From positions 55,685,150 to 55,749,149 of the forward strand of contig OY855903.1 of NCBI GenBank assembly GCA_963693305.1: a DNA stretch of 64,000 nucleotides, given 5' to 3'. Positions 34,301 through 49,700 of the stretch are shown here, piece by piece; position 1 is the first letter of the stretch, and each line of letters opens with the position of its first letter. The translations under genes were made by a program, and so were the position numbers. Source of the DNA: Meandrina meandrites (lineage: Eukaryota; Cnidaria; Anthozoa; Scleractinia; Meandrinidae). The notes under the pieces were generated by a model. It did no database searches and was not told where the DNA came from. It saw nothing but the letters and a program-made list of their open reading frames with translations.

Positions 34301-37300
34301 GTTGATTATTATTATTATTATTAATACTACAATCGTATCTTTTCAGCGATTTATACCAAAACAAGATTAGACTCTGGCGCCACAACTACACGGCTTTACC
34401 CAAAAATCTAACAAAAATGTGAGTAAAATTTTGTTGTTTAATTTCATCTTCACTGATAACGGTACAAGAAAAGGAAACACTAGCTAATTCAATGATTTAT
34501 TTTGTAGAATTCTTATAGAAAACGAGCTGGATTGGATTCCTGATAAGTGGTTTGATTTGCCAACTCTGCAATACATGTAAGAAAGATCTTTTTTTTTAAT
34601 TTCTTAGCTCTCTAACTTTTTGCTACAGCGGTTTCCATGTTGTTCAGTGTTGCTATTTATTGTTGCTGCTGCTTTTGTACGTTGTTGTTGTTGATTTTTT
34701 GTTGGCGCTGCAGTTGCTGTTTTGGTTGTTGTTGTTGTTGTTACTGTTGTTCTCGTCGATCTTTTGATCTTTCAAGCATAGAAATTGTGGACCAAGTTTA
34801 CTAAAAATTCCTTCCAGTGGCTCCTCTTTTCCTTTTATTCTGCTGTTTTTTTGTGTTACCCATCATCTTGCGTTGTTGCTGTGTTTTTAGTAGAGTACAA
34901 GCGCAAGCCTCATGTCGGTTCGGCGTTCCTATTTAATCGTCATTAAATAGTCAATATTCTGTACTGTTATATTTTTTTCTAGAGCATTGAGCATGAACAA
35001 GTTGAAAAGGTTTCCAGGAGCAGCCTTCATCAACTGCAGATCTTTGAAATATTTGTAAGTATTTTAGTAACTCGGTTTCTCAAAGACAAACGTTCCATTT
35101 ACGGATTTCAAAGCTTCTGCCGCCATCATCAGTATGTACGCTGCCACAGGGTTCCCGTCCTGTTGAAATCATAACTGATAATGGTACGTTGATAAGACAA
35201 TAGGAAATTAACTCGAATTTTTAAGCAGCGTTACTTTCTTAACACCCAAATTTACTAACTTATAGCTATCGGCAACGACATTGGAAAATTTAAAATAGTG
35301 AACTTATAAAGCGTTTATTTATCGATAAACTTAACCCATATAAATGAATGGTAAAAGTATAAATATTAATGAAAGGTAAGGTTAACAAAAAATAGTTATG
35401 AAATCAAGTGATTTCTAAATTAAAATTGTAGTGATATGAAATTATAAACTGTATTTGCTTATTACCAAAGAGTGTAGAAGGATAAGTGAAATAGTGAATA
35501 TTTCAATGTTGTCTCTTTCCTTCTAGATCCGTAGATTACAATGAAATAACATCAATTACATGTCCAAACTTGACACCATTCTTTGGCAATGACTCTCAGC
35601 TTATACATTTGTAAGTATAACGCTGTTCTGAGTAGTTTGCAATGTTTCAATAAGGCCAGTCAAGGACACTGTCACCTTCATTAAATCATTTCTCTTTGAC
35701 TACTCTGTGCAAACAGCAGTGGTCCAGACGCCTCATGACTATGGCGCTGAATGCCATACCTAGCTAACTGCCAACGGTCCTGTTGCGTTGTGTTCTTAGA
35801 AAGACACTAGTATGTTACTCTCACAGTGTCTTTCTTGATGAATCGTTGAGGCGACCCGATAAAAGTATGTGGCAGGGACGTTGCCAGGATTTTTCAGGGG
35901 GAGGGGAGAGGGGGTCACACTATGTCACACCTAGGGTACTTGCATGGTAAACTGCAAATGTTCGGTACTGAAAATGAAGTATATAACTGTGTAGCACTGC
36001 AGGAGAATTATGGCATGTTGAGTCTTCGGATTCGCGCTTTTCCGCCACCTGAATTATAAGGTTTGTATGTTGTTCACTTAAAAAACTCATCTTACTTGGG
36101 GAGGGGTCACGGGCACCCTAGGACCCCCCCCCCCCCTCCCCCCACCCAAAGCTACGCCCCTGTGTGGGGTAGCCTGAGATGAATTAGCATCAACAAAGTT
36201 AAGCTAGCCGCCGGAAATGTGGGTTACTTACCTTGCTTTCGGATCCGAATATATTAAAATAATCCGATGTCAAGGTCTGTCTGGAGGTATAATGTATCAC
36301 ATGAAAACGTACATTAAGACAAGTATTACCGAGTACTTGCTTTATGTTTCAGAAACTTGAGCAATAATGCAATAAACAGCATAGCATCAGAGACTTTACA
36401 GCATTTGATACATCTACAAGTCTTGTAAGTGCTTGTTGTTCTTATCTAGATGATAATTTGTCTTAATTTTCATAATACTGTTAATGTTATAAACGTAACG
36501 CTCTCTATTGCAAGCCACGCAAAATTAAGAAATGAATCGACGAGTCGTATTTTCTGCCCGATATTTTGACTGTCATTTTATTAAGCTGCTATTACAATTT
36601 TACAGTAGTAACTTCAGTTTTGGTCTATGGCGTGAAGAGTGGTAAATTAGAGGGTAAATTTGAAAATTTAAAATGGTCTTTTTTTCTTGTTGTTGGTTAG
36701 ATTTCTATAATGTTAGTAAATTTCCTTTTTCGCAGAGAGTTACATGACAATGATATTAGCCTGATTGGGGTAAAGGTCTTCTACAAAATACCGGAGTTGT
36801 TGCATCTGTGAGTTCATTTTCTAATTTTTTAACTCATCTTCTAACTTTTTGAAGCGGGTTGTCGCCAACAAGCTACTTCTAAAATGACATTAGTTCATTT
36901 AGCTGTTCTCAATTTTCTTTGTTTAACTATTTCTTTCCTCATATGTTTGTTTATTTGTTTGTTTGTTAAACTGTTTTATGGTAGTCTTTTATCAAAGTCG
37001 TTTACCAAGTGTTAAGTAACAGCTTATCGGTTTCAGAGACCTTATAGGTAACAAACTACAAACCATCACTGCAGAGGGATACAGCCCAGCCTTTCAAGAT
37101 CTTCCTAAACTGAAGTGCTTGTAAGTATATCTAAACGAACGATTCGATACATTCAGTGAGGAATTAATGAATGTTGATGTAGGAAACATTCTGAATTTTG
37201 CATCAAAGAAATGAGTCTCCTAGGCCTTATTAAAATTTCCTCACGCCAGAATACTAGACCGTTTCGATTTGCTTAAACCAAAGCTTTTTATGACTTAGAA

Positions 37301-40300
37301 ATTATCGTCAAACAAGCTGGTACAGTAGCACACAATGGCCAAATGTAATTTTTTTTTTCAGAGTTCTTATGGCGCAAGACCCTAAAACACGCCATGTGAT
37401 GTTCAACTCTTTTGTCAACCTCCCGGCTTTAGAAGATTTGTAAGTTCTTATAAGACCTACTACACAAATTTCTAACATTGTGATCAACAGCTTACGTCCG
37501 AGTACACTGTCCAGTAAACCACTGAAAACAATCTGAAGGAGTTTAATTCAGTTTGTTCAATTCAATATCTTATAACATGGTAAATTGTTCGTCTTAGTTT
37601 TTATGATTTAAAAATATGTTCACAGCAATAACTCGTTTACCTACTTTTCGCAGATGGCTGAATAATAACGGACTGAGATATTTTCCACATCCATCATTGT
37701 CCCATGAGCCAAGACCTGCTTTGAAGTTTCTGTAAGTGTTTAACTCTTTGAGTAACTTGCGGCCATTGTACTAATCGAATAGTAATTATCCCTTTCTAAA
37801 AGCTACTACAGTTTTTTTTTGGTGCAAGAAGAAAACTGAAGTGTAATTCTCGATGCTATGTGAAAGTTAATTATATATATTTGAACTGCTTGTGAAAGAT
37901 AAACACATAAAAGATCGACAATAAAAGTTGACAGTTACTTGTGATAATTACATAGTTCGTGGCTAGGTCTACGAAGCGTTTCGTCCCACCAAGGGACTCT
38001 TTACAGACCTTTCTACTTAGCAAACTCGTTGAGCATCGCGCACAAAATCACGAGCGAAAAATTGACATAAAAGTTGACAGTTACTAGGTCGTGGCTAGTC
38101 TGACGTAGCGTTTCCTTCCGGCCAAGGGACATCATCATAATAATATTATACGCCACTTTGGAAAACAGTTACGAAAAGAAATCCCGAAAAAAGTAAGGCT
38201 TGAGCGGGATTCTAGCCCATGAATTGTGCGATATCGTCTTTTTTACGGCTCTATCTGCCAAGGAATTGCAGTTGAACGATACCTCGGTTAAAGCAAAGTT
38301 CATGGGTTCGAAACCCGTTAGAGTCGGATTTCTTTTTCAGGCTTTCTTTTTGCAACTACTGAAGTTGGTTATATAACTGCGATGCTTTTTCTTTTGATGA
38401 TTCTTAGTATTTTTGTTTTTCTAGCCACATGGAAAGTAACGAAATTGAATCACTGCCGAGTTACGACAAAGGTGACTTTCCACCGGACCTGGAAATTCTT
38501 CACGGGTAAGCTGTCTGTCTCGCGCTCTATTTTTCCATCTTCTCTGGCCCAGGTACAGTCTGCATTAATATTGCATGCAACAGTTTTTTAAAAGTTAAAA
38601 CTTGACATGGCCACAACCTGCAAAATTTGGTGTAACATTGGTGGCACGACAAACGTTCTAAGGTTAAAATTATGAAGCAAAATGGCGACGACAACAGAAC
38701 AGTAACTTAGAAGAATAAATTACAACTGTTTAATACTTCTTCTTTCAAAAGAGAAAATTCTTAAACGATAAACAATTCGCTATGTTTTGGTTAGAGATTG
38801 GAAGTCTAAAAGGCAGAAAATGGCTCATAGTTCTGCAAAGCCACTGCGCGCAATGTTACCAAAGTGGACACGTGTTGAAATTGTTGCGAGGAAGATATGC
38901 AGAAGTAGAAGGAGATTCCACTTCTTCAATATTGCACTCAACAATTTCAGGGGTGGACAAACGACGAAAATGCACACAATACTGCGAGCAATGTTCCACC
39001 TACGCTTGGCCTTGATTCGTATTACTGTAAATTCCAACAGTAAGCCCTGGGTCTTTTTTGTTCAAAAGACGGCCTTTTCAGTGGAGTTATTTTGGGATTG
39101 CATATTATCAGAAGGAATATTGCGCAAAATTAGATAGAGATATTTGCGTCTGAAATATATTTAGGACAAATAAGAATGCTCTAAATTGGATATAAAACAC
39201 AAAACAAGTTGTTCTGTTTTCAAATGGACAAATTCCCTGAATATGCTGTAACGATTAAAAAAAATAACAAGGTCTTCAGTATGGGGCTAATTATTGCAAG
39301 AACGTATTTCCTTCTTTAGAGCAAAAATCTAACTATATGCCCACGGGCTTGTATTTGAGGGGGCGCGTCTTATGTAGGGCCTTTACGCCTCTGCGATTTG
39401 GGTGGGGGGGAGGACTTTTTCAGAGAAGGCTATTGTAGAAATCATATGATACTTTCCAATTTTGGTTTGCTTTTAGCAACCTGAAGGGGAAACACAAACC
39501 GTTTGAGAAGACGCCAAACCTCGTCAGACTGTGAGTGTACAAGATTAGTTTATATTTTTTATGATTTTATATGATCATCACGTATTTAAAGGGATACCCG
39601 CTTAGAATAGGTCACAAAACAGAGATATTATTTGTGTGCGGCCGGGACTACTCAGTGTGCGCCTAAGAGTTGTGTCGTATTGTGTCCGTTGATGGATGAT
39701 TGACGTCCTCACTTGCTTGCAATCAAAGCTTTCCTGTACATTCTTTATTTACTTCACAGTGTTTGTTAATTTTCAGGTTTCTACATTCAAATAGAATCCT
39801 GGGCATTGGAGAAGAAGACTTGTGGATGTTAAGCAAACTAAATGAGCTGTGAGATGATTATGTTTAGTGTTATATTTGAGCAGAAACTCAAAAACACTTT
39901 GCTTGTATCACTGAAGTGACAGCATTTATCTCACTGTACTCCTTGAAGTGTTTTAGTGATCAGCATCTAAATTCTCCGTATAATCAGATTTGATTTGCCA
40001 CCAAATTCTTCCAATTAACCTTTATGAAAGTGTATAAGAATTGGTAAGGAGCATTGCATTTTAGCATGAGATTTAACTTCTCTGTTTCCTCTTACTTCCG
40101 GTTATCAGTCTCGTTGCAATTGAATTCATTTTATCTTATTTAACTCTTATTTTAGTTCTTTCCATTTTTCTTTAAGTTTTCTCAGCGCCAACAAGTTGGT
40201 AAACGCCACTGTACATCCGGAGGCATTTCGGAATCTTTCAAGCCTATCTACGTTGTAAGTGCAAAAAAACCTGCAGTCACTTTGACTATTGAAACGACTC

Positions 40301-43300
40301 TCTAAACTCTTTTTTTTATTATTGGACATGTTTAAACTAAAGCGAAATTGATTTTTCAAAAAAGGATAGGATTACAATGTGTGCAGGACTATTAATGTAT
40401 TACCGCTTTTGTTTGATCTTTTCTTCGCCCAGGTTGGTGATGATGATATACCGTAGAATTTCGGTTATAAGCCCTGGACTTATACAACTTCGTAAGGGGT
40501 TTTGGATGGGCTTATAAAAGGAGGGGCTTATATCCGGGGGGGGGCTTATAACCGGGGGAGCTTATAAGCGGGGGGGGGGCTTATTACCGGAATTTTACGG
40601 TATTCCGTTTTAAGATTTCTTATATTTTCCTTTACAGGCATCTAGACAGGAACAAGTTCCATTACGTTCCTCTTGCGATTCAAGGAAAAAGCCGACTACC
40701 ATCTGTGGATATCTTGTAAGTTCGTCAAATATGTGTTTTTTTTAACATATGCTACAGGTCTGAATAAGAAAAGTAATAACACAATACTTCTTCTTCAGGG
40801 ACGTTCGGGGAAATAGCTTCACCTACATCCTTAAGGGGACGTTTGCTGAATTGGACAAACTAAGATATTTGTAAGTGTTATATATTTTTTTTTTACTCTA
40901 AAAATTAGTTCTGAATATTCTTTGAACTCGTTCTTATCAATCTCCATTTTGCTTTTACTTCCTTTCCTCTCCACAGGCACATGCCATACAACAAAATTGT
41001 AACCATAGAAAATGGCGCGTTCAACGAAAATATTCAACGCATGTAGGTGTTTCAATATTCCACCGTTTTAAACTCACTTTTTCGTGAGTTATGAGATTTT
41101 TGTCAATATTTATGTATTAGTTATTTGACGGTGTGTGTGTATGTATTTGTTATTTTCGTTGGCAAGGTACTGAAAAACAACATCAATGCACAAAATGCAG
41201 ATAAAATTGAGAAATCGAGATTGGCGCTTAGCGCGACCTGACTCAGAAAAGTATCATAACATGATTGTTGAAGTGGAGATAAAATGTCAGTACTGTTCAT
41301 TATCTTATAATACGTCTTATCTGGATGTAAAGAAGGGTGAAATTCCTTTTTCTTTAAATTCTGAACTTCGATTACATTTAATCCTTACCTTACATTTTCT
41401 TCATAAGTTGTGTTTCTTTTTTTGGAGATTCCTCAATCTTATTTCACACTTGGTATCCCACACCTGGTATCTTTCTTTTTCAGACACATGAAGGGAAATC
41501 GCTTCAACTTCAAGCACGAGAATCAGTTCACCAACCTAACAAAACTGACACAGCTGTAAGTAGCCTAAGGAGCGTTTTCTGCGATTTCGCAGGATAATTG
41601 TTAATTAGTTAAAAAAAATCACCGCGCTGTTTGTTGACTGACCAATTCTAAGTTATCAGTTAAGCCCCATCCAAGCAATCCTTTCATCCATCTATATGTG
41701 TTAACTTTCTTTGTTGTAGAGGTTTAAGAGATAATCAAATAAGGACAATTCCAGACACGGCCTTCCATGGACTGAAGAGCTTAACTTCGCTGTAAGTACA
41801 GCGTGTTTACAGTAAAACACATTGCACACTCCCCAAAGTAAATTTTGACAGCTTGAAGTCACATGTATTATTCCAAACGTTTCTGTCGACGAATTGAAAC
41901 AGCCAAAAATCGTGCAGCAATCTGTTTGCATTAAATCTGCTACTTCCTAGCTTTACCTTATTCTTTGAATCTCAATTTGCCGACCAATAAGAATCAAATT
42001 TGAAATTAGAGATCATATAGTAATTGTTGTTATGCATTTACTCTCTTGTCAGTGACCTTGGTCAAAACAAGATCGGCCGAATCTTGAAGGTGTCGTTTCG
42101 CGATCTTGCTAACGTAGCAACTCTGTAAGTATCCATACAGAAAAACTTGTCATTTTAAGTCGATTAACCTGACATTTTGCTTACGAACGGAGATTTAAAT
42201 GTTGGACAAACGGTCGAGCTTATTGGCAGGTATGTTTTCAATTTCTCTAACTTGTTTCACTGACTAGCAAAATATTCCAGCTTTTCAAAGCCCTGTTGAG
42301 TACTTTCAACTAATGGTCTTGCAAAGATCTCGCCATGTCATCTCCAGTTGGTGTCTTGACTGCATGCTTGAGTTGAACTCAGTTAGTGTGCCAAAGTCTG
42401 TTCGTTCTGTTTACATTCTTCTCGTTCAGTCTTTTAGCTTTTTCATTTAGTACCAGAAACAGGTCAATGTTGTTGTTTTTACGGCAACAACTAGACCTGT
42501 CTAGACGCTGCTCTATAATAAACAGAGGAAATCGAATTCGACGGTTCACCTTGTACCGCTTTGCATCAGTATTACTTCTCAGTTGGTTACTGTAGTTGCA
42601 ATTTATTGTGTCTTTAACCAACAGATATCTAGATAACAACGAAATAGCATACATTGAAGATGGAACGTTTGCAGGGATTATTCGCTTTGGTCGCTTGTAA
42701 GTGTCTATGTGGAATTATATGTAGCTGGTATTTGCGTCTATGAAAGCGATGTATGCCATTTGGTGTTTGATAAACGCGTAGTTTGCTAGTTGCTGTAATT
42801 AAACTTCTTGAACTTAGCATTTTTCTGTAAATGGAGCTCGAGATTTAAAAATCAAATCTCCGAGAACCAAAGGTATTACTATAATCACAGGTAGACCAAG
42901 CATGATATTTGCATATATTAAAATGGCGGTCTTTATATAAGAATTTGTATGGGTTTTTAAACGGGGAACTTTTGAGCAATAAATAAAAGCGAAAATACTA
43001 AATAAAGTCGATGAAACATAACATGGTGTTGTTTGCTAACGTAACAGCGTGTTTGCAAGCAATTTGGAGCTATACGTGTATTTATTATTAGCTACTATTA
43101 CCGTGTATAATAATATGACAAGGTAGGACACTTCAGTCGCTTCTGGCGTTCGACACGTGTTGAAATAAGCTCGAATTTAACCCACAAAAGTAGTTTCGGC
43201 TGTCATAAGGATCCACATGCGAATGAGATAATGACACACGATTGTTTTTACTTGCTCATACCTCGTCTACCGCAGCAACTAGCCGCTCCTGAAAATCCAA

Positions 43301-46300
43301 AATCTGTTCAAGCGGCTAGTTGCTGCGGTAGACGAGGTATGAGCAAGTAGTTTTCAGAAAAACATTCGTGTGTCATTATTTCATTCGCATGTGGATCCTT
43401 ATGACAACCGAAACTATTTTTGTGGGTTAAATTGGAGCTTATTTCAACACGTGTCGAACGCTAGAAGCGACTGAAGTGTCCTACCTTGTCATATTATTAT
43501 ACACGGTAATAGTAGCTAATAGTAAATACACGTAAAATAGCTCCAAATTGCTTGCAAACACGTTGTGACGTTAGCAAACAACACCATGTTATGGTTCATC
43601 GACTTTATTTAGTAATTTCGCTTTTATTTATTGCTCAAAAGTTCCCCGTTTGAAAACCCATACAAATTCTTATATAAAGACCGCCATTTTAATATATGCA
43701 AATATCATGCTTGGTCTACCTGTGCTATAATAAACCAAAAGGGAGCAAAGACGGGGAAGATTGATATGGACTATAAACCACAAATTGAAGACTTTATTTA
43801 TTAAAACTAGCCTTTTTTGTTTTCAAAAAAAGACAAAGCTAATATTCCGAACTCATTTCTGAGATCTTTTCATGCATAAGGGCCGATTCGCACTAGCGGG
43901 CAAGTTTGAAATGTCATAACATTTTTGACAAAACAAAATTGTCGCGACAAGTCAGAGACATTTTGAAGAAAGCAAAAGGTGTAATTATTAGTACAATAGC
44001 TCTGCACGTGCTTCTGGCATCCTAGTACATTTCTCGACAGGGTCGTCTTGTGCAAACATCAAATAATCAGGCAGGTCCACGTGGTGAAAAATTTTAAAAC
44101 GATTTGCATTTGAAGTGCGCGTGTACTGATGTTTTTGTGCTCGCGCGGGGAAAATGTCGCAAGAAAACTATTTCTTTTCCCCTCCATTTATCAGCACAAA
44201 CTGGTTCCCTCCACATTCTTTTGTTCCAACCCCGGTATTACCATCCTTCCACGACCTCACCTCGGCACACAAACGTGTTTCGCCGCCAATCAACAACGTG
44301 TTGTTATCTTGCATTACAAGGGGCGTTGGAATGCGACTTGTCATGAATTGTCCTGCCTTGAGGACATCGGCCCCTTTGAAGATTTGTCCGTTTTGACAAA
44401 ATTTGCCCTTGTCCAACAAGTCGTTCGCACTTGTTTTTGCGATTGTTTGACAACACGTATCGCGCGTGCAACGCGGACCAATCATGAGACAACTGCTTCT
44501 TTGTTTTCCTGAATTGTTGGACACGTTCTAGGTCTCAAAAAACGTATTCGCACTTGTTTCTGTAACAAGTGACACATTAATGATGAAATCTACCAATTGT
44601 TACAAAATTTGTCCGCTAGTGCGAATTGGACCTTAGTTTCTTTTGGACTGCATCATGATTTAGATGGCTGAGACACTCAAAAACGGCTTTGTTTTTGCGC
44701 GCCGAGCGCAGACGCCGTCTTTTTAGACGTGATATAAAGCTGTAGATAAAGCAAGTCACTATCCTAAACAAACTATAAAGTAAAAATAAAGAATATAACT
44801 AAAAATTTGTTCTGTACTACTTTGCCAGGAAACTCAACAGCAACCATCTAACGTCCCTTCCAAACGGTGGTGACTTTCACAACAAAGAGATGAATCAGAT
44901 GTAAGTTGTAATAGTTTCTCTTTCTTGGTAAGTCTCTTTTCGCTGCAGAGAATTTTCGGACACTCTTCTTTTCCAAAAACATGTAGAGAAGTTAAAGAAA
45001 TAAACGTTTCTAGACTGGAAGAAACGGTGCCAGTTTTTACAGGCAGTGGTATATGATTTGAGAAAAGCGAAGCAGTAATCTAACCTGTCTTTGGCATCTT
45101 CACTTTCATTGATCATTCCAAAGTGAATTCAGTTCAGTTGGATAAATCCCTCTCCATATGTCTACAGCAAAGTTACTTACCTTTGTTTCGGTGATAATGG
45201 GTTATTTTATTTTTACCTTTTTATTTTACAGAGACGTTTCAAATAACAGAATAACATCAATCGCCAACGGAACATTTGTAAACGTTCGATGCATCAGCGG
45301 TGGATGTAGTAACTCCGGAAGAGGAACAATATGGTAGGTGAAAACTTGGCAGCGGTTTCTCCTGAGCTTAGTACAACTCGTGGTGCCTCGCATGCGCAAG
45401 CAACGTCCAAAATCAACTCAGATAAGGCACCATCAGGGGTAGGATTCTAGAAGATAGAAATGGTTAATAGCTCACAATTTGAGTTTTGTGCTAGCAAAAG
45501 TGTAACATGTGGCCTTATAGTTTTTTTTTTAAGCATCAAATGTCCGTTTATGATCATATCTATCAAAATTTTAACATGCGCTCCCTGCCCTGAAGTTTCC
45601 TCGTGACCACAATATTCACTGGCGTTCCATAGCTCTCTAACCCTAAGCCCCTCGCCATTTTTCCACCCGTCGTTCCTCGCGCTAATCCCGTTTCTCGCGC
45701 TGCTCTCTAACTAACCGAACACCTGGAACGGGCTAGTATAGTTTTGTCGGGGGTCCAATTTAATATGTACTTTTGTCATATTGCCATTATGCAAAGCACA
45801 AGGCAATGACAATACATCTTAAATATAGAACCATTTTCTGCTGGATTTCTGCTGTTCTTAATATAAAAGCCATTTACCTCAATAGGCAGTTCCAAGAAAA
45901 TGAAATCGTGTCAATTGACAGTGGCGCCTTTCAAACATTTGATGGTCAATCCTGTACTCTGTGAGTATGCGTGCCTCCTCGGAACATGTAAACGTTTGTT
46001 CCTTTGTTTGTTTGTTTGTTTGTTTGTTTGTTTGTTATATTTTTCAACAATCAGGAGCACCATCAAATCCAATCGCTGTTGTTATTTTTTTTTTCTTTTC
46101 AAGTTCCATTATAAACATTAAATTAATCATTTCTAATAATGAATAAATAACTTATTTCTCCTTGCATCAAGACAATTTAGAGGTCCAAACACAGACAAAA
46201 ACTTGTTGAAGAGTATTGGCTCCCGGGCCTTTGACAATGTGAAGGCATGCTACATGTGAGTATGCAAAAGCAATGTCAGTGTAACACTTGCTGTTTGTTC

Positions 46301-46753
46301 TTTGCTGTCTTGAAAAAGAGAGCAACTGATCACTTTTTGTGTGTGTGTGTGTTTATCCTTTTAAGAGATCTGAGTTACTTGGAACTGAAAAAGATCACTT
46401 CTGAATCATTCAGGGATGTTCACGTTAGCTTTGACCTGTGAGTATCACGAGTTGAGTCTTGCCTTGTGTGTATGCGTTTATTTCAACAAAAATCGACAGT
46501 AAGTAAGACTTTATTTAAGCGTCGAAGGTCATTTTAGCTTTTGCAAACTACTTGGGGACACTAATAAAATAAATAAAGTTAAAAAGAAAGCAAAATGAAA
46601 TAAAATAGGTTAAAAAAAATACAATAGTTTCTATATAAAAGACTTAAAAGGTAATATAATACATAAGGATTTACACTAATTTAAGGAACCTTTTTATATA
46701 GTATGTAATTAACAATTATTCCACGAGCGCGCGTTGGATATGAGATGGTAGAT

Positions 46754-46786
<33 letters not shown>

Positions 46787-49700
46787 AACGATCTCATATC
46801 CAACAAGCGCGAGTGAAATAATTGTTTTATTAAAAACGCCCAAAAGAATTTCAATATTTGAGCTCCCCAGCTGTTTTAGTTGACGCGTATCGGCTTCGAC
46901 TTTTGTGGTCAATGGTATATGAGCTCATATACCATTGCCTGTTAACCAATCAAAACTCAGGAATTGCAATATACCATTGCTAGTTTTTAATAATATGTAA
47001 TACTATAGAGCTAATTACATATTATCAATGCACATAGTGTAGTTAGAAAATTAAGTTAACTTTATAATAGTTAAAAACTTCCTTAATATTTTGTCTTCGT
47101 TGCTTGTCTCTCGACAAAAGAAATGCAGTAACAACTGTTGTACTAAACCGAAATTTGTATTGTTATTTGCTTCAACAGAGAAATGCAGTACAACAAAATA
47201 AAAACAGTTGAAGAGAACGCATTTCTAAGGATCAACACAAGGCACCTGTAAGTATCATTTAAGAAACGTAAAGGGAAGATAAGTTGAGCTACTTAGTAAA
47301 AAAAGTATTAGTTCTGGGAGGACCTCTATTACGCTTGTAACTGAAATTTTCCGTGCTTGGACATTTATTAGGAGTTTCAAAAGAAACCTACGCTGGGTTA
47401 TAGCCACTTTTGTCGACTATTTTGCTTGTTTCAAGTGAAATAGAAGATTAGTGGGGATCGTTCATTGGCACTCTCTTATTTGCCTTAAAAGTCAAATTAA
47501 ATAACGCGCTGATTGGATGATTACATGTTTGCATCATGGTTTGTACTCATGGCAGTTAGTTTGAACATTCCAAATTGAAAACTATGACGCCGGCTGTGAC
47601 CTGTTCGCCTACTTATTCAGTTTTGTCCGCAATCTATAAGAGCTTGGAAAAAGCTGCCGAGTCTTCCGAGAACAAAGTTAGCTGTTATAGTAGGATTGAG
47701 GGCTTAAACTGGCAAATGAGAAGACCAGCACTAACAACTCCACCTCGCCTTCTCCAGAATGTAGTGCAAACACTGTATTCATTAATTTCGGCTGAAAATT
47801 AAACGAACAGTTATCAAGTCATAGTTGTATTATTCAAATTCATTCATTAATGTTTCACTTTACAACAGGTACCTTCAAAGTAACGCCATTCAAGCAATTA
47901 CGGTGAAGATGTTTGGTGACAGTGGCTCGACGATACGAGCAGTGTTGTAAGGACGAGTATTTTCTTACAGTGAAACACAGAAATTGAAGTACAAACGACC
48001 AGTCAATATCTGGCCGTATTTACGGGGCGGTTTTTAAATAAGAGCATGACTAACTGAGCTGTTTATTAGAGCCGAAAAACGTCGCTTTTATGACGAAGTG
48101 GTCGTTTCTGAAAACAAGGTGGTATTAACGAGTTAAGCAATGCATCATGTTTCTTTAATTTATTTACTGGGAGGGCGATAATTCTAAGTACTGTCGTCAA
48201 AGTGAGGCTCTCAAATCTAGCGTTTGTTTTTGTCATAATTAATAACTAGCTGTTTTATTTAAAGCAGTAAACTAAACAGAAAACTATTTTTACTTGTACG
48301 ATATTTATTTCTGAAAAAATATCTCATAACGAATGCTTCAATTCTTATTGGTTATCTGACGGTTTAAATATGTATTGTTGCATTCCTGGAATGCACACTT
48401 ATTCCATTTTCCAGGGACCTTTCCAAGAACGAAATTCAAACTCTCCATGAAGATTCACTGAAAGGGGTGACAGTCAATGGACAAATGTGAGATGTCATTC
48501 TTTAATCAGATTAAAAACAAACATTCAGTATCTAATCATTGTCTAAGAAACAAATAAAGTTGAACTTAGTTATGGTATTGCAATTTTCTATCCCATCCCA
48601 AGTAAACAAGGGTTTTCTTTGAATAATGCCGTGTTAACATTTTCTCTCTATTTACAGACGACTTAGAGACAATAAACTGGTTTTATTTCCCTCGAAAGCT
48701 CTGGAGAAGCAAGACCCAAGAGTTCTGTAAGATATAAATAACATGCAGAGTTATAACCTGAAAGTATTATACATTTTCTTCAGGCAAACAAGCACAGCTT
48801 GACAAAACTGGTCTATATCAGTGTAATGGTTGTGGAAAGCTATTTGTTTTCATCACTTTGCACCGTTTACCTATATACCATCTCAAGATCACAACACCTT
48901 GAGGCACCTCAACCTAATCTCGTACCCAGATCTCACTCTGTATGACGTTGAAAAGTGAGATCTCCCTCCCGCCTGGCCATGGGAGATCTGGGTACGAGAA
49001 GATTAACCTCAACCTTGATGGGCTCCATGTTAACTGATCCTAAATAATGGGCACGAAGCATTCAATTCATTTTCGGGTCAAAAGATTATATCACCAGTGA
49101 AATGCGTACATTTGAAATAAAGAAATTCAGTATTTGTCTCATTTGTTTACCTGAGAGGATAAGCTGTGTACAGTTGTACAGATGTTTTCTTATCATCTAT
49201 CTTTTTATATTTCAGGGAATTACGTAACAACCAGATTCCATCCATTCCCGTTGGCTGGCTGGATTCGTTTCAGAATCTCAGACATTTGTAAGATTCAGTA
49301 AACGTTTATTCATGCACTCAGACCTATTTCATTTTTTAAGATAAAAAAGATAAAGACGATTCCAAAAGCAATTTTTCTTAAAAGTTTTCAGCCCACATTT
49401 AAAAGGCAGTTGCAATACAAGAACGGGAAAGAACATTCATTGGCCGCAAAAATGCGGAAATAGGATTAAGGGAGCTTAAAGGGCTGATGTCCATTTAAAA
49501 ACTGGCCAGGCAGGGTTGGCAGGTTTCATTGCTATGTGCTATCAGGTATGATGGTTTGTAACCATACTTAAAAGTATTTCATGACAGTTTCAATAATCTT
49601 CCGCAATTAATTATTTGACACATCCGTCGTAATTCTTTTTTTTTTACTATAGGTTTCTTCCGGATAATCTTATCACTTCCTTGGGTGCTAACTTGTTTAG

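Noticed and set aside
38787..39137. 116-codon basic frame between LRR exons 13 and 14
   Set aside because: No LRR pattern and not in the right phase; parts are inverted (GCGCGCAATGTT / GCGAGCAATGTT), pointing to a small repeat.
44129..44512. 127-codon frames on both strands within the 43879-44633 element
   Set aside because: They lie inside a non-autonomous MITE and show no transposase motif.
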